Positions 33,584 through 42,964 of a DNA stretch of 64,000 nucleotides are shown in pieces (the first letter of the stretch is position 1; every line of letters starts with the position of its first letter). Under the pieces are notes generated by a model. It was not told the origin of the DNA, ran no database searches, and was given only the letters and a program-made list of their open reading frames with translations. The translations under genes were made by a program, and so were the position numbers. This stretch comes from Sandaracinobacteroides hominis (GTDB taxonomy: Bacteria > Pseudomonadota > Alphaproteobacteria > Sphingomonadales > Sphingomonadaceae): NCBI RefSeq assembly GCF_016464365.1, contig NZ_JADCUC010000004.1, positions 62,001-126,000 on the forward strand, in the 5' to 3' direction.

Positions 33584-34876
33584 CTACCTGGCCTCCGCCC
33601 GCGCTTTCCAGAACAGCGGCAACCCCGCCAGCATCAGCACGATGCTCAGCAGGCTGGTGCCCACGCCAGAGCCGACCAGGATCCAGATGGAGAAGGCGAC
33701 GGAGAGGAGCGCCGCCGGGATGGCGATGCGGAAGTGGAGGGCCGTGAGCGCGCAGGCGAGATAGAGCCAGACGGCGGTGGAAGTGGTGAGCAGCGCCATG
33801 GCGCTGAACAGGCCGCCCAGCGTGGAGGACGTGGAGGACGTGGAGGAGAGGATGAGGACGGCGGCAATCAGGCTGGTGAAGAGGATCGAGCGGACCGGCG
33901 TTCCGACCCGGTTGGCGTGGGCAAACCAGCGGGGAAACATGCCGCGCCGGGCCATCGCAGCCGGCAGTTCGCCGCAGAACATCACGAAGCCGTTCATGGC
34001 GCCGACGGCACTGACGCCGGCCAGCACCGCGACGACGCGGGCGGGCAGGTCTCCCAATTGCCACTGGACGAAATCGGCGAAGGGCGCATGCGAAGCGGCG
34101 AGTTCGGCAGGAGGCATCAACAGCAGGATGGCGGAGCAGACGATCAGATAGAGGATTCCGACGAAGAGCGTGCCGCCGAACAGCGCGCGCGGGACGTTGC
34201 GTTCGGGGTTGCGGATGCGGTCGGTGAGGCCGGTGAGCGTCTCGAAGCCGATGAGCGCGAACATGGTGATGGCGCCGGCCTGCGCCATGGCAGAGAGCGA
34301 CAGGCCCTCGGCGGGAAGCGGCAGGATCACGGGCACGCTGTCGCTCCCGGCAAGGCGGGCGACCAGCAGGATGACGAGGATGAGCGGCGTCAGCTTCAGG
34401 GCAGTGGTGGCGACCTGGAAATAACTGGCGGTGCGCAGGCCAACGAGGTTCACCAGCGTGACGGCGGCGAGGAAGGCAAGCGAGGCGAGCGTCGGGTGGG
34501 CGGTGAGACCGGGCGCGAAGACCGAGAAATAGGAGGCGGCCGCGGCAGCGAGGGCGGCAATGGAGGGCCAGTTGGCGGCGAGGAAGGACCAGCCGATGAG
34601 GAAGCCGGCGGTCGCGCCGAAGGCGGCGCCGATATAGTCGGCCGGGCTTCCGACATCGGGGAAGCGGCGGGCGAGTGCGGCCATGCACAACGCGATCGCC
34701 AGCGCACCGCCGATGGAGATGACCCAGCCGGCGATGGCGTTCCAGCCGAACGGCGCAAGGCTGGCGGGCAGCATGAACACGCCCGAGCCGATCATCGAGC
34801 CGACGACGATGGCGAAGCTGGCGGGGAACCCCAGCTGCCGGCTTGGTGGTGCCGGGGTTCCCGCCTCTTTGCTCAG
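33584..34876 (-). CDS. APC-superfamily amino-acid permease, CTG start
   Basis: An amino-acid/polyamine/organocation permease with about 12 membrane helices. The only in-frame ATG near the start (34795) would begin MIGSGVFMLPASLAP and cut off half of the first helix. Upstream codons keep reading as permease (SRQLGFPASFAIVVGS), with no ATG, GTG or TTG, back to a CTG at 34876. That CTG overlaps the TonB receptor stop as CTGA, the same geometry as ATGA couplings. I therefore propose CTG initiation (430 residues). Substrate is unknown. It appears to be co-translated with the receptor, suggesting uptake of one amino-acid-like or peptide-derived compound across both membranes. Confidence 0.85.
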   Translation of the reverse strand: MSKEAGTPAPPSRQLGFPASFAIVVGSMIGSGVFMLPASLAPFGWNAIAGWVISIGGALAIALCMAALARRFPDVGSPADYIGAAFGATAGFLIGWSFLAANWPSIAALAAAAASYFSVFAPGLTAHPTLASLAFLAAVTLVNLVGLRTASYFQVATTALKLTPLILVILLVARLAGSDSVPVILPLPAEGLSLSAMAQAGAITMFALIGFETLTGLTDRIRNPERNVPRALFGGTLFVGILYLIVCSAILLLMPPAELAASHAPFADFVQWQLGDLPARVVAVLAGVSAVGAMNGFVMFCGELPAAMARRGMFPRWFAHANRVGTPVRSILFTSLIAAVLILSSTSSTSSTLGGLFSAMALLTTSTAVWLYLACALTALHFRIAIPAALLSVAFSIWILVGSGVGTSLLSIVLMLAGLPLFWKARAEAR

Positions 34877-37260
34877 AACCGGTAGCCTGCCTTCAGGCCG
34901 ATGGTTCTGGGCCGCATGGTATAGTTATAGAAAATGCCGCCCGATTGGGTGACGCCTTCAGGATCGCCGCAGACGCTTTCGCCGCACTGGACGGAGCGCG
35001 AGGTGATGCCCTTCGAATCGAACAGGTTGGTGGCGTAAAGTTCCACCGACCAGTTGTTCTGGGTAAAGCCGGCGCTGATATCCACGTTCGTATAAGACGG
35101 GAAATCGCCAACGATCTGGCGGGTTTCGGTACGCAGGTCGCCGTTACGCTCGCCTTCATAGACGAAGGCGCCCTGCACGTGCATGTCGGCGCTGTCGCCG
35201 ATCGTCCATTCATAGCGGCCGATGACATTCGCCTTGAAACGCGGCGTATCGGGCAGGCGCGTTCCGGATGGCGCCAACACCAGGTCTGCCGGGCAATTGC
35301 CCTGAAGACTTGCGACACTGCAGAAGTCCGTCGTCAGCTTGGCGTCGTTGAAGCTGCTGCTGCCAGAGAGGGTGAATCCGGCCGCCGGCACCCAGGTAAG
35401 ATCCAGTTCAAAGCCGCGGATGCGGCCGTCGCCGGCATTGGCAACGGTGGTAAGGCCGTTTTCGCCCAGTGCCGAAAACTGGATGTCCTTCCAGTTCAGC
35501 TGATAGACCGCGCCGTTGAAGCGGATGGTGTTGTCGGCCCAGCTCGTCTTCCAGCCCAGCTCGAAATTGTCGAGCTGGTCTGATTGGTATGGCGGAAGCG
35601 TACCGCGCCGGTTGATGCCGCCAGGACGGAACCCCTGCGAATAGGTGGCATAGACAAGCGCGTCGTCGGTGACCTTGTAGGTGAGGTTCACCTTGGGCAG
35701 CCAGCCGGTGTCGCTGGTGGTCTTGTCCAGGTTGGTGCAGGGGCTGCCGTCCACCTCGGCCGGGCCAAAGCAGGCGGCGACGCCGGTGCGGCTGCTGTAC
35801 CCGGCGGAATAGCCGAAGAAGCCGACCAGCGAGTTCTTGTACTTATAGGCGCGGGCGCCCCCCGTCAGGGTCAGCTGTTCGGTGATATCCCAGGCCAGCT
35901 CGCCGAAGATCGCATAGTCGCGGTCGATGCGGCGCTGCTTGGTCAGCCAGATGTTGCTGTCGGTGCCGGGAACGACGAGGTCATCGGCGATATCGTCGAT
36001 GATGTAATGTTCCTCGATGTCGTTCTGCTGCCGCTGATAGAAGAGGCCGACGAGGGCGCGCACGGGTTTGTCCTGCGCCGAGGTCAGCCGCAGCTCGTGG
36101 CTCTGCCGCTTATAGCGTGGGCGAGACTGGATATACTGGTTGGGGCTGACGAGATTGTCGTCATTGTCATAGAAGCTGGCGCCCGAGCCATAGAGGCTGT
36201 CATAGAAATAGGCATAGTCGGAATAGTCGCTGTCGCCGGGCGTCTTCCGCTTCATATAGCCACCGGAATAGACGAGGTCCCAGTTGCCGATCTTGCCCTC
36301 GACGGTCAGCGCCGCCTGGAACCATTCGTCGCGGCCCCATTCCGGATTGTATTGCGCCACCTGCCGGTGCGGCAGGATGGTCTCCTCGCCAAAGAAGCCG
36401 TTCGCCTTCTGCTTCTGGCCCATCAGCGTCGGCGTGATCGTCCAGTTATCGTCCAGCTCGATGCCCAGCGCGATACGGCCGCCAATGGTCTCGACGTCGT
36501 TATAGTCCTTCTTCACATAGGGGGCGGTAGTCGCCTCGATCCCCGACGTCGGATAGACCCGCGTCTGGAAGATGTTGTCGATATAGCCGGCGTCCTTGCG
36601 ATACCAGCCGACGGCGCGCACGGCGACACGATCGCTCAGCGGCACGTTCACATAGCCTTCCAGCACGCCGCCCATGCCGCCATCGGTAACGCTGTTCAGT
36701 TCGGCGTCGACGCTGGCGGAGAATTTGGAGGGGTCGGGCTTGTTGGTGATGATGCGGATGGTGCCGGCCATGCTCGACGAGCCGAACAGCGTCCCCTGCG
36801 GCCCGGCCAGCGCCTCGACGCGGGCAATGTCATACATGTGGACATCGACGGCGCCCGAGATGGTGGTGACGGGCTGCTCGTCCAGATAGATGCCGACGGT
36901 CGGCTGCGAGGTGGAGTGGTTGGCGTTTTCGCCCGAGGAAACGCCGCGGAAATAGACCTTGGCGGTGCCGGGGCCGGAGGTCTGGTAGGTGACCGACGGC
37001 AGGAAGCGGACATAATCGTTGAACGACTGCACCTGCAGGTTGGAAAGCGCCTGGGTGTCGAACACCTGCACGCTGATCGGCACGTCCTGCAGGTTCTGCG
37101 TGGTCTTGGTGGCGGTGATGATGATGTCGCTGATGCCCTCGGGGGCGGCGGCGGAAGTCTGTGTCTGCGCGCCGGCCGCGGCGGGCAGGGCGAGTGCAGT
37201 CGTCACGAGCAGCAGGTTGCGCAGATGCGAACCCGTGGCCCTGTCTTTCAGGCTCTTCAT
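34873..37260 (-). CDS. TonB-dependent receptor
   Basis: A 795-residue outer-membrane receptor with a long basic signal peptide (charged start MKSLKDRATGSHLRN, then LLLVTTALALPAAAGAQ) and a clear TonB box, ISDIIITATKT, at about residues 43-53. Plug motifs VEALAGPQGTLFGSSSMAGT and IRIITNKP follow. The barrel ends GLKAGYRF, with a terminal aromatic. The ligand is unknown. It lies between a TPR-sulfotransferase gene upstream (122-base gap) and an amino-acid permease downstream (overlapping), so the three may form one uptake and modification unit. A hairpin lies in its leader. Confidence 0.93.
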   Translation of the reverse strand: MKSLKDRATGSHLRNLLLVTTALALPAAAGAQTQTSAAAPEGISDIIITATKTTQNLQDVPISVQVFDTQALSNLQVQSFNDYVRFLPSVTYQTSGPGTAKVYFRGVSSGENANHSTSQPTVGIYLDEQPVTTISGAVDVHMYDIARVEALAGPQGTLFGSSSMAGTIRIITNKPDPSKFSASVDAELNSVTDGGMGGVLEGYVNVPLSDRVAVRAVGWYRKDAGYIDNIFQTRVYPTSGIEATTAPYVKKDYNDVETIGGRIALGIELDDNWTITPTLMGQKQKANGFFGEETILPHRQVAQYNPEWGRDEWFQAALTVEGKIGNWDLVYSGGYMKRKTPGDSDYSDYAYFYDSLYGSGASFYDNDDNLVSPNQYIQSRPRYKRQSHELRLTSAQDKPVRALVGLFYQRQQNDIEEHYIIDDIADDLVVPGTDSNIWLTKQRRIDRDYAIFGELAWDITEQLTLTGGARAYKYKNSLVGFFGYSAGYSSRTGVAACFGPAEVDGSPCTNLDKTTSDTGWLPKVNLTYKVTDDALVYATYSQGFRPGGINRRGTLPPYQSDQLDNFELGWKTSWADNTIRFNGAVYQLNWKDIQFSALGENGLTTVANAGDGRIRGFELDLTWVPAAGFTLSGSSSFNDAKLTTDFCSVASLQGNCPADLVLAPSGTRLPDTPRFKANVIGRYEWTIGDSADMHVQGAFVYEGERNGDLRTETRQIVGDFPSYTNVDISAGFTQNNWSVELYATNLFDSKGITSRSVQCGESVCGDPEGVTQSGGIFYNYTMRPRTIGLKAGYRF

Positions 37261-37278
37261 AGATACCCCTTATCTGCG

Positions 37279-37300
37279 AACGCCCGTTCCAGCGGGCGTT
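37279..37300. promoter_or_regulatory. Leader hairpin of the TonB receptor gene
   Basis: AACGCCCG - 6 bases - CGGGCGTT is a perfect 8-bp stem 19 bases before the receptor start. A second dyad, TTTCGCG-GTG-CGCGAAA (37357-37373), lies just behind the sulfotransferase stop. Neither has a T-tract in the reading direction. They could be operators or RNA-stability structures that set differential expression of the three genes. Confidence 0.35.
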
Positions 37301-37382
37301 TCGATGGCCAAGCAGCAGTCCCTCCCCGAGCCTGTGCCGGCCCTGTAACGCCCGCTTTTCGCGGTGCGCGAAACGGAGACTG

Positions 37383-39104
37383 CTACAGGCCGGGGTAGCT
37401 GTCCAGCGCCGAACCGAGCGCCGAGCGAAGCGGAGTCAACCATTTGTCATACTGTTGCCAATGATCCACAGCCGAGGCGTAGAGCGGGGTGCGCACCTGC
37501 TCGGAACTGGCCGTGCGGACGGCCCGCTCGGTTTCGTGGAAAGACAGGCAGGCGGGCTCGAAATCCAGGCCGGCATAGGCAAGAAGGGCACGGATCTCGG
37601 CCTCGGGGCTTGCCACCATCCGCTCGTAATATTGGCGGTAAACACGGCCGGGCAGCACCTCGTCGAAATGCGCCATCAGCCGCGCATAGTCGGCCCAGTA
37701 TCGGCCGATGTCAGAGAGATCATAGGTAAAGGCCTGGCCGCGCGCGAAATGCTGCTTGAAGCCGGAGAAGCAGCAGCCGAGCGGGTGGCGGCGGGCGTCG
37801 ATGATCTTCGCCTTGGGAAGGATCAGGTGGATCAGCCCCGTGTGCTGGAAGTTGTTGGGCATCTTGTCGATGAAGAAGGGCTTCTCGGTCTTCCGCTGGA
37901 TGCGGGTGCGTTCCAGATATTCCTCGCCCAGCGCGCGGACGGCTTCGCGGTCCAGCCGCGCGAGGTTCTCGGCGAAGCCCGGCGTGTTGTCGTCTCCGCG
38001 CTTCTTCCCGATGCGCCGGGCCAGCGTGATGACGTCGGGCAGCTCCATCGTCCCTTCGACCAGGCTGTGCGACGACAGGATCTGCTCGATCAACGTCGAG
38101 CCCGAGCGCGGCAGGCCGACGACGAAGATCGGGTCGGGGGCGGGGCACCCCCAGCCCGCCCGGGCCGCAAAGAACTCCGGGCTGTACAGACGTTTCGCTT
38201 CCTCGACATGGGCGCTGGTCTCGTCGGCGCTGTAATCCAGCTGGGCCCGGCGCTGCGCGTTGCCGCGTGCATAATGGGCAAAGCTCGCCTCCCAGTTGCG
38301 GCGGTCTTCCTGCGCCTTGCCCAGCGCAAACTCCAGATGGAAGCGGTCGGTTTCAGAAAGCTCCTCGGCGGTCAGCGCCTGTTCCATGGCGGCGATGTCG
38401 GCGTCGGAGAATTGCACCGTCTTCAGATTGGCGAGGCTCCACCAGACCTCGCCCAGCGTCGGAGCCTGCTGGATGGCGCGCCGATAGGCAGCGATGCTGT
38501 CGGCCTGCCGACCAACCGTCTTCAGCGAATGGCCATAGCTCATCCAGGCCATCGGCTGATCGGGGTGGGAGGCGAGCAGCTTGTCATATACATCGATGGC
38601 AGCGTTATAATTGCCCAGCCGGACAAGAATTGCAGCGCGCAGCACGCGATAGCCCGGCGAGCCCGGCTCGATCGCCGTCAGCCGGTCGATCTCGATCAGC
38701 GCCTCCTCGGCCTTGCCCTGCCGCTGCAGCACCACGGCAAGGTTGTGGCGGGCGGCATGGAACCCCGGCGCCAGCTCCAGCGCGCGGCGCAGCAGCTTCT
38801 CGGCGTCTGCATAGCGGCCGATGCGCCCCGCGAGCTCGGCCAGCATGCGGATGGCAGGCACGTCGGTCGGGCGCTCCCGCAGCCGCTGCCGCAGCAGCCC
38901 CTCGGCGGTGGGCAGATCACCCGCAACCAGCGCAGAGGCGGCACGGATCAGCTCGGCGTCCTGCGTCGAGGCGCGCAGCGCGCGCGCCTGCGCCTCGTCG
39001 GCCGCCGCTTCCTTCCCCGCCTCGCGCAGTTCCACGGCGCGACGTTGCCAGCCTTCGGCATCGTTGGCGTGCGGGGGAAGAAGGGTCTGGATGCGACTGG
39101 CCAT
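37383..39104 (-). CDS. TPR-repeat sulfotransferase
   Basis: A 573-residue two-domain protein. The first half has several tetratricopeptide repeats (for example LLRRALELAPGFHAARHNLA). The second half is a PAPS-dependent sulfotransferase: the 5'-phosphosulfate loop GLPRSGSTLIEQIL, an internal FIDKMPNNFQHTGLIHLILP and the 3'-phosphate-binding region around ARRHPLGCCFSGFKQHF. No signal peptide is seen, so it acts in the cytoplasm. The acceptor is unknown. ATG 39104 was preferred to a GTG three codons upstream. It precedes a TonB receptor and an amino-acid permease; TPR-sulfotransferases next to TonB receptors recur in sphingomonads as I recall, but their joint role is not established. Confidence 0.88.
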   Translation of the reverse strand: MASRIQTLLPPHANDAEGWQRRAVELREAGKEAAADEAQARALRASTQDAELIRAASALVAGDLPTAEGLLRQRLRERPTDVPAIRMLAELAGRIGRYADAEKLLRRALELAPGFHAARHNLAVVLQRQGKAEEALIEIDRLTAIEPGSPGYRVLRAAILVRLGNYNAAIDVYDKLLASHPDQPMAWMSYGHSLKTVGRQADSIAAYRRAIQQAPTLGEVWWSLANLKTVQFSDADIAAMEQALTAEELSETDRFHLEFALGKAQEDRRNWEASFAHYARGNAQRRAQLDYSADETSAHVEEAKRLYSPEFFAARAGWGCPAPDPIFVVGLPRSGSTLIEQILSSHSLVEGTMELPDVITLARRIGKKRGDDNTPGFAENLARLDREAVRALGEEYLERTRIQRKTEKPFFIDKMPNNFQHTGLIHLILPKAKIIDARRHPLGCCFSGFKQHFARGQAFTYDLSDIGRYWADYARLMAHFDEVLPGRVYRQYYERMVASPEAEIRALLAYAGLDFEPACLSFHETERAVRTASSEQVRTPLYASAVDHWQQYDKWLTPLRSALGSALDSYPGL

Positions 39105-39259
39105 GGCCCGCACCGAAGCCGTGGCAAAGGGCCGCTGTCAATCGGCGTTGGCGTTCGCGTGCACGATCGGTTCTATCCGGCCTTCGGATAGGGTTGTCGC
39201 GCCCGGCCATGCGCTGCATCGGTCGCGCATTGTGCCGGCGTTTGTGGAGGCAAAGACCA

Positions 39260-40510
39260 ATGGAGCTGGCGGCGAACGAGCAGAGCGTGCATGCGGCCTT
39301 CATGGGCGAGCTGCAGGCGGGCGGCTGGCGGATGCTGGTGGCTGGCCTCGTCGGCGTGGCGCTGGGGCTGACGGCGCTGCCCTTCTACACGCTGGGGGTG
39401 TTTGCCGGGCCGGTCGCGCAAGAGTTCGGCTGGGCGCGTGCCGATGTGCTGTCGGGCCTGCTCTTCTCCATGCTGGGCACCGTCTGTGCGGCCGGCCTCA
39501 CCGGCTGGGCGATCGATCGTTACGGCGCCCGGCGGGTCGCGATCCTCTGCCAGTTCGGGCTGGCGGCGGGCTTCGGGCTGCTGGCGAACCAGCCGGGCAA
39601 CCCCACCGTCTGGCGGGCGAGCTGGTTCCTGATGGCGGTGATGGGCATCGGCACCACGCCGCTCACCTGGTCCACCGGCATCGCCGACTGGTTCACGCGC
39701 GGGCGCGGCATGGCGCTGGGCATCGCGCTTTCCGGCAGTGGCATCACCGCCATGCTGGCTCCGCCCCTGCTGCAGGCAGTGATCGACGCGCATGGCTGGC
39801 GAGTCGCCTATCTGGTGATGGCGGGCGCGGTGCTGCTGGTGGCGCTGCCGATCACGCTGCTGCTGTTCCGCCCGCGCGGAGGCGCCGCCGGCGAAGTCGT
39901 CGATCCGGCGACGCTGCCGGGGCTGGAGTTCCACGAGGCGCTGCGCGGCTACCGCTTCTGGCTGATCGTGGCGGCGTTCGCGGCGATCTCCTTCGGCATC
40001 GGCGGGGCGATCCCCAATCTGGTGCCGATGCTGCAGGAGGCGGGCGTCGCCAACGCCGCCTTCTATGCCAGTATCGTCGGCGCCATGGTGATCGCGGGGC
40101 GGCTGCTGGCAGGCTTCCTGCTGGACCGGTTCTGGGCGCCCGCAGTGGCGGTGCTGCTGCTGGGCGTGCCGGCGCTTGCCTGCATTCTGCTCGCCTTGCA
40201 GATCGGGCCGGGGCTATCGGCCGCGCTGGTCGGGCTGGTGGGCGGGGCAGAGTTCGACCTCATCGCCTTTCTCTGCGCCCGCTATTTCGGCAAGCGCGCG
40301 TTCGGGCGCATCTATGCCTGGCAATGGGCCAGCTTCGCTCTGGCAGCTGGCTTCGGCTCCTACGCCTTTGCCGCAACGCGCGACGTCACCGGCAGCTATA
40401 CGACGGCGCTCTATATCGCGGCGGCGCTGATGGCGGGTGGCGGGCTGTCGCTGCTGGGGCTCGGGCGCTACCCGGATTTCGGGGACGGCGCGGCTACCCG
40501 CCGATGGTGA
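39260..40510 (+). CDS. Major facilitator superfamily transporter
   Basis: A 416-residue MFS protein with 12 membrane helices, resembling the monocarboxylate/oxalate-formate-antiporter-like group. Motif A-like sequence follows helix 2 (GWAIDRYGARRVAIL), and TGIADWFTRGRGMALGIALS is typical of this subgroup. ATG 39260 is preceded by GGAGG at a good distance; the frame is open far upstream but noncoding. The substrate is unknown. Its 3' end overlaps the convergent small secreted-protein gene by 17 bases. Confidence 0.88.
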   Translation: MELAANEQSVHAAFMGELQAGGWRMLVAGLVGVALGLTALPFYTLGVFAGPVAQEFGWARADVLSGLLFSMLGTVCAAGLTGWAIDRYGARRVAILCQFGLAAGFGLLANQPGNPTVWRASWFLMAVMGIGTTPLTWSTGIADWFTRGRGMALGIALSGSGITAMLAPPLLQAVIDAHGWRVAYLVMAGAVLLVALPITLLLFRPRGGAAGEVVDPATLPGLEFHEALRGYRFWLIVAAFAAISFGIGGAIPNLVPMLQEAGVANAAFYASIVGAMVIAGRLLAGFLLDRFWAPAVAVLLLGVPALACILLALQIGPGLSAALVGLVGGAEFDLIAFLCARYFGKRAFGRIYAWQWASFALAAGFGSYAFAATRDVTGSYTTALYIAAALMAGGGLSLLGLGRYPDFGDGAATRRW

Positions 40511-40898
40511 GCGTGTAGTTGGTGCCTTCGTTGCGGCGGGCGGCGTTGCGCATCAGATAAACCCGCACACGCGTGTCGCCGCTGGCGGGCAGCTTGCCGG
40601 TGAAGCTGTTTCCGTCTGACGATCCGATGAAGATGGCGGTGTCGCCCGTGGGCGGCAGGACGTTGAAATAGCCGGAGGGATTGCTCGTCTTGAAGCTGAC
40701 CGACAACGTCTGCCCCGCCTTGGCACCGACCAGATAGTCGATGGTCTGCTCCCCCTTCAATGTGCCGGTGATGGTGGCCGAACTCTTGCCGGGGGCAAAC
40801 TGCACCCGCTTCGACTGGACGGGCGATTGCGCCGCGACCGGCACCGACAGTGCAAGGGCGAACGAGAGCATGGCAGCCGAAAACAGGCGATCCGACAT
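40494..40898 (-). CDS. Small secreted beta-rich protein (PPC-like)
   Basis: A 134-residue exported protein. ATG 40898 gives a clean signal peptide (MSDRLFSAAMLSFALALSVP, then VAAQ). The mature part, RVQFAPGKSSATITGTLKGE onward, with TIDYLVGAKAGQTLSVSFKT and RVRVYLMRNAARRNEGTNYT, resembles small pre-peptidase-C-like beta-sandwich proteins found in many Gram-negatives, sometimes annotated as lysozyme-inhibitor-like. I would not assign a function. Its stop overlaps the MFS gene's 3' end. Confidence 0.75.
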   Translation of the reverse strand: MSDRLFSAAMLSFALALSVPVAAQSPVQSKRVQFAPGKSSATITGTLKGEQTIDYLVGAKAGQTLSVSFKTSNPSGYFNVLPPTGDTAIFIGSSDGNSFTGKLPASGDTRVRVYLMRNAARRNEGTNYTLTIGG

Positions 40899-41037
40899 CA
40901 CGGCTAACCTCCCCGGAAAACCGTTTCGGGATAGCAGGATGCAAGGGAGCGGAAAACCCGCGAGCCGGTCGGCTTGTGCCTGCCCCTGTTCGCCCGCGCC
41001 GCGCAAGCCAGTCATCTCTACGCGGAGGCTGGCTGCA

Positions 41038-41113
41038 TGGTGACCCCTACGGGACTCGAACCCGTGTTTTCGCCGTGAAAGGGCGACGTCCTAGACCGCT
41101 AGACGAAGGGGCC
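41038..41113 (-). tRNA. tRNA-Glu (UUC)
   Basis: Read on the minus strand the sequence starts GGCCCCTTCGTCTAGCGG and has the anticodon loop CCTTTCAC (anticodon TTC) and the T-loop GGGTTCGAGTCCC, ending GGGGTC-A-CCA. The acceptor stem pairs fully (with one G-T), and CCA is encoded. It decodes GAA/GAG. Confidence 0.97.
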
Positions 41114-41182
41114 GTCCTGTGCGGGGAGGCGCGGCATTAGCGGGCGGCAGGCGGCGCGTCAAGCCGCGTTTGGGGCGGTACG

Positions 41183-42964
41183 TCAAGCCACAAGCGCCGC
41201 ATCTTCAAGCTGCAGTTGGGCACGTTTTCTGCCCTGCCATTCGTCGGCAGTGATTCTGCCGGCCAGATACAAGGGATTCTGGCCAGCCGACAGCAGCGTC
41301 TGGCCCAGTTCGGTTTCCAGCGCGCGGAAGGCGATGCCCTCCACACGACCGCCGTCCGGGCCGGTGGCGACGAAGCGGAGGTGGGTCTTGGGCTCGCTGC
41401 GACCTACCGGATCGCAGCGGACGAGGCGCACCGGGCCGACGGCGACGCGCGGCGACGGCCAGCTCTGGCCATAGGGGCCGCAGGATTCGAGCGCTTCGGC
41501 GAGATCGGGCGTAACGGCGCCGGGCGAGACGGCGAGGTCGATGGACAGGCTCTGCTCCTGTTCGGCGGCAGCGACATCGGCCTCCAGCCGCTCGGAGAGC
41601 CATTTGGCGAACGCCTCGACGCCGCCCGGCGGCACGGTAACCCCGCAGGCCATTGCATGGCCGCCGCCTTCGCTGACGAGGCCGTACGCCTTCGCCGCCA
41701 GCACGGCGGCACCCAGATCGACGCCAGCTATCGATCGGCCGGAGCCCTTGGCGGTGCCATCCTCTGCCAGCGCGAGAACCAGCGCCGGGCGGTGCAGCCG
41801 TTCCTTCACGCGGGCGGCGACGATGCCGACGACCCCCGGATGCCAGCCTTCACCGGCGACGACGGCGACCGGCGCATTATGCTGCCCTTCGGCGGCGGCC
41901 AGCGCCTGCGCGGTCACCTCGGCTTCGATGGCGCGGCGTTCCTGGTTATAGCCATCCAGCGCCGCGGCGAGTTCGGCGGCTTCGGCGGCATCTTCGGTGG
42001 CAAGCAGCCGCACGCCAAGATCCGCCTGCCCCACCCGGCCGCCGGCATTGATTCGCGGGCCGAACTGGAAGCCCAGATCGTCGCCGCGCGGCGCCCGATC
42101 CAGCCGGGCGATATCGGCCAGCGCCGTCAGCCCGGCCGACTGGCGCTGCGCCATGCGGCGCAGCCCCAGCGCCACAAACGCCCGATTCAGCCCGGTCAGC
42201 GGCACCACGTCGGCAACCGTGCCCAGCGCCACGATATCCAGCCACTGCGGCAGATTGGGTTCGGCGCGGTCGACAAAGAAGCCGCGCCGGCGCAGCTCGC
42301 GGTTCAGCGCCACGCCCGTGAGGAACGCCAGCCCCGCCGTGCACAGCGTGCCGTGGATGGCGGCTTCGGGTGTTTCGTCCAGCCGGTTCGGGTTGACGAT
42401 CGCCAGCGCCGGCGGAAGCTCGGTCGAGGCCTTGTGGTGATCGACCACCAACAGGTCCAGGCCGGCGGCGCGCGCCGCCTCCAGCGGGCCATAGGCCTGG
42501 GTGCCGCAATCGAGCAGCACCACCAGCCGGGCGCCATCCGCCTGCAGCTGCAGCAGCGCTTCGGCGGAGGGGCCATAACCCTCCAGAATACGATCCGGAA
42601 TATAGTGGCCGACGTTCGCCCCCAGCGCCGTCAGATGCCGCTGCAGAAAGGCCGCCGATGTCGCGCCATCGACATCATAGTCGGCGAACAGCACGATGCG
42701 CTCCCTCGCCTCCACCGCATCGGCCAGGCGGCCCGCCAGCACATCCATGCCGTTGAAGATCGACGGGTCGGGCAGCCAGTCGCGCAGCGTCGGCTTCAGC
42801 GTGCGGGCAATGTCCGCGGGCAGGCAGCCCCGGCTGGTGAGCAGCTGGGCGGCCAGATCGTCCGCCCCCATCCGGGCAGCGGCGCCCAGCGGTAGCGGCG
42901 CGGAGCGCCAGCGCCAGGCCTTGCCGGTGGCAGAGCGGGTTACGTTCAAGACGGGGTCGGACAT
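41183..42964 (-). CDS. recJ: Single-stranded-DNA exonuclease RecJ
   Basis: A 593-residue 5'-3' exonuclease of the DHH family used in recombination and mismatch repair. The catalytic motifs are FADYDVDGATSAAFL (motif I), LLDCGTQAYGP and LLVVDHHKAS (DHH, motif III), GLAFLTGVALNRELR, and the later DHHA1 domain with GSGRSIAGVDLG and EGGGHAMACGVTVPPG. An OB-fold domain ends the protein. ATG 42964 matches the usual N-terminus; an upstream ATG in the same frame adds 37 unconserved residues. It lies downstream of a divergent ArsR/SRPBCC pair. Confidence 0.94.
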   Translation of the reverse strand: MSDPVLNVTRSATGKAWRWRSAPLPLGAAARMGADDLAAQLLTSRGCLPADIARTLKPTLRDWLPDPSIFNGMDVLAGRLADAVEARERIVLFADYDVDGATSAAFLQRHLTALGANVGHYIPDRILEGYGPSAEALLQLQADGARLVVLLDCGTQAYGPLEAARAAGLDLLVVDHHKASTELPPALAIVNPNRLDETPEAAIHGTLCTAGLAFLTGVALNRELRRRGFFVDRAEPNLPQWLDIVALGTVADVVPLTGLNRAFVALGLRRMAQRQSAGLTALADIARLDRAPRGDDLGFQFGPRINAGGRVGQADLGVRLLATEDAAEAAELAAALDGYNQERRAIEAEVTAQALAAAEGQHNAPVAVVAGEGWHPGVVGIVAARVKERLHRPALVLALAEDGTAKGSGRSIAGVDLGAAVLAAKAYGLVSEGGGHAMACGVTVPPGGVEAFAKWLSERLEADVAAAEQEQSLSIDLAVSPGAVTPDLAEALESCGPYGQSWPSPRVAVGPVRLVRCDPVGRSEPKTHLRFVATGPDGGRVEGIAFRALETELGQTLLSAGQNPLYLAGRITADEWQGRKRAQLQLEDAALVA

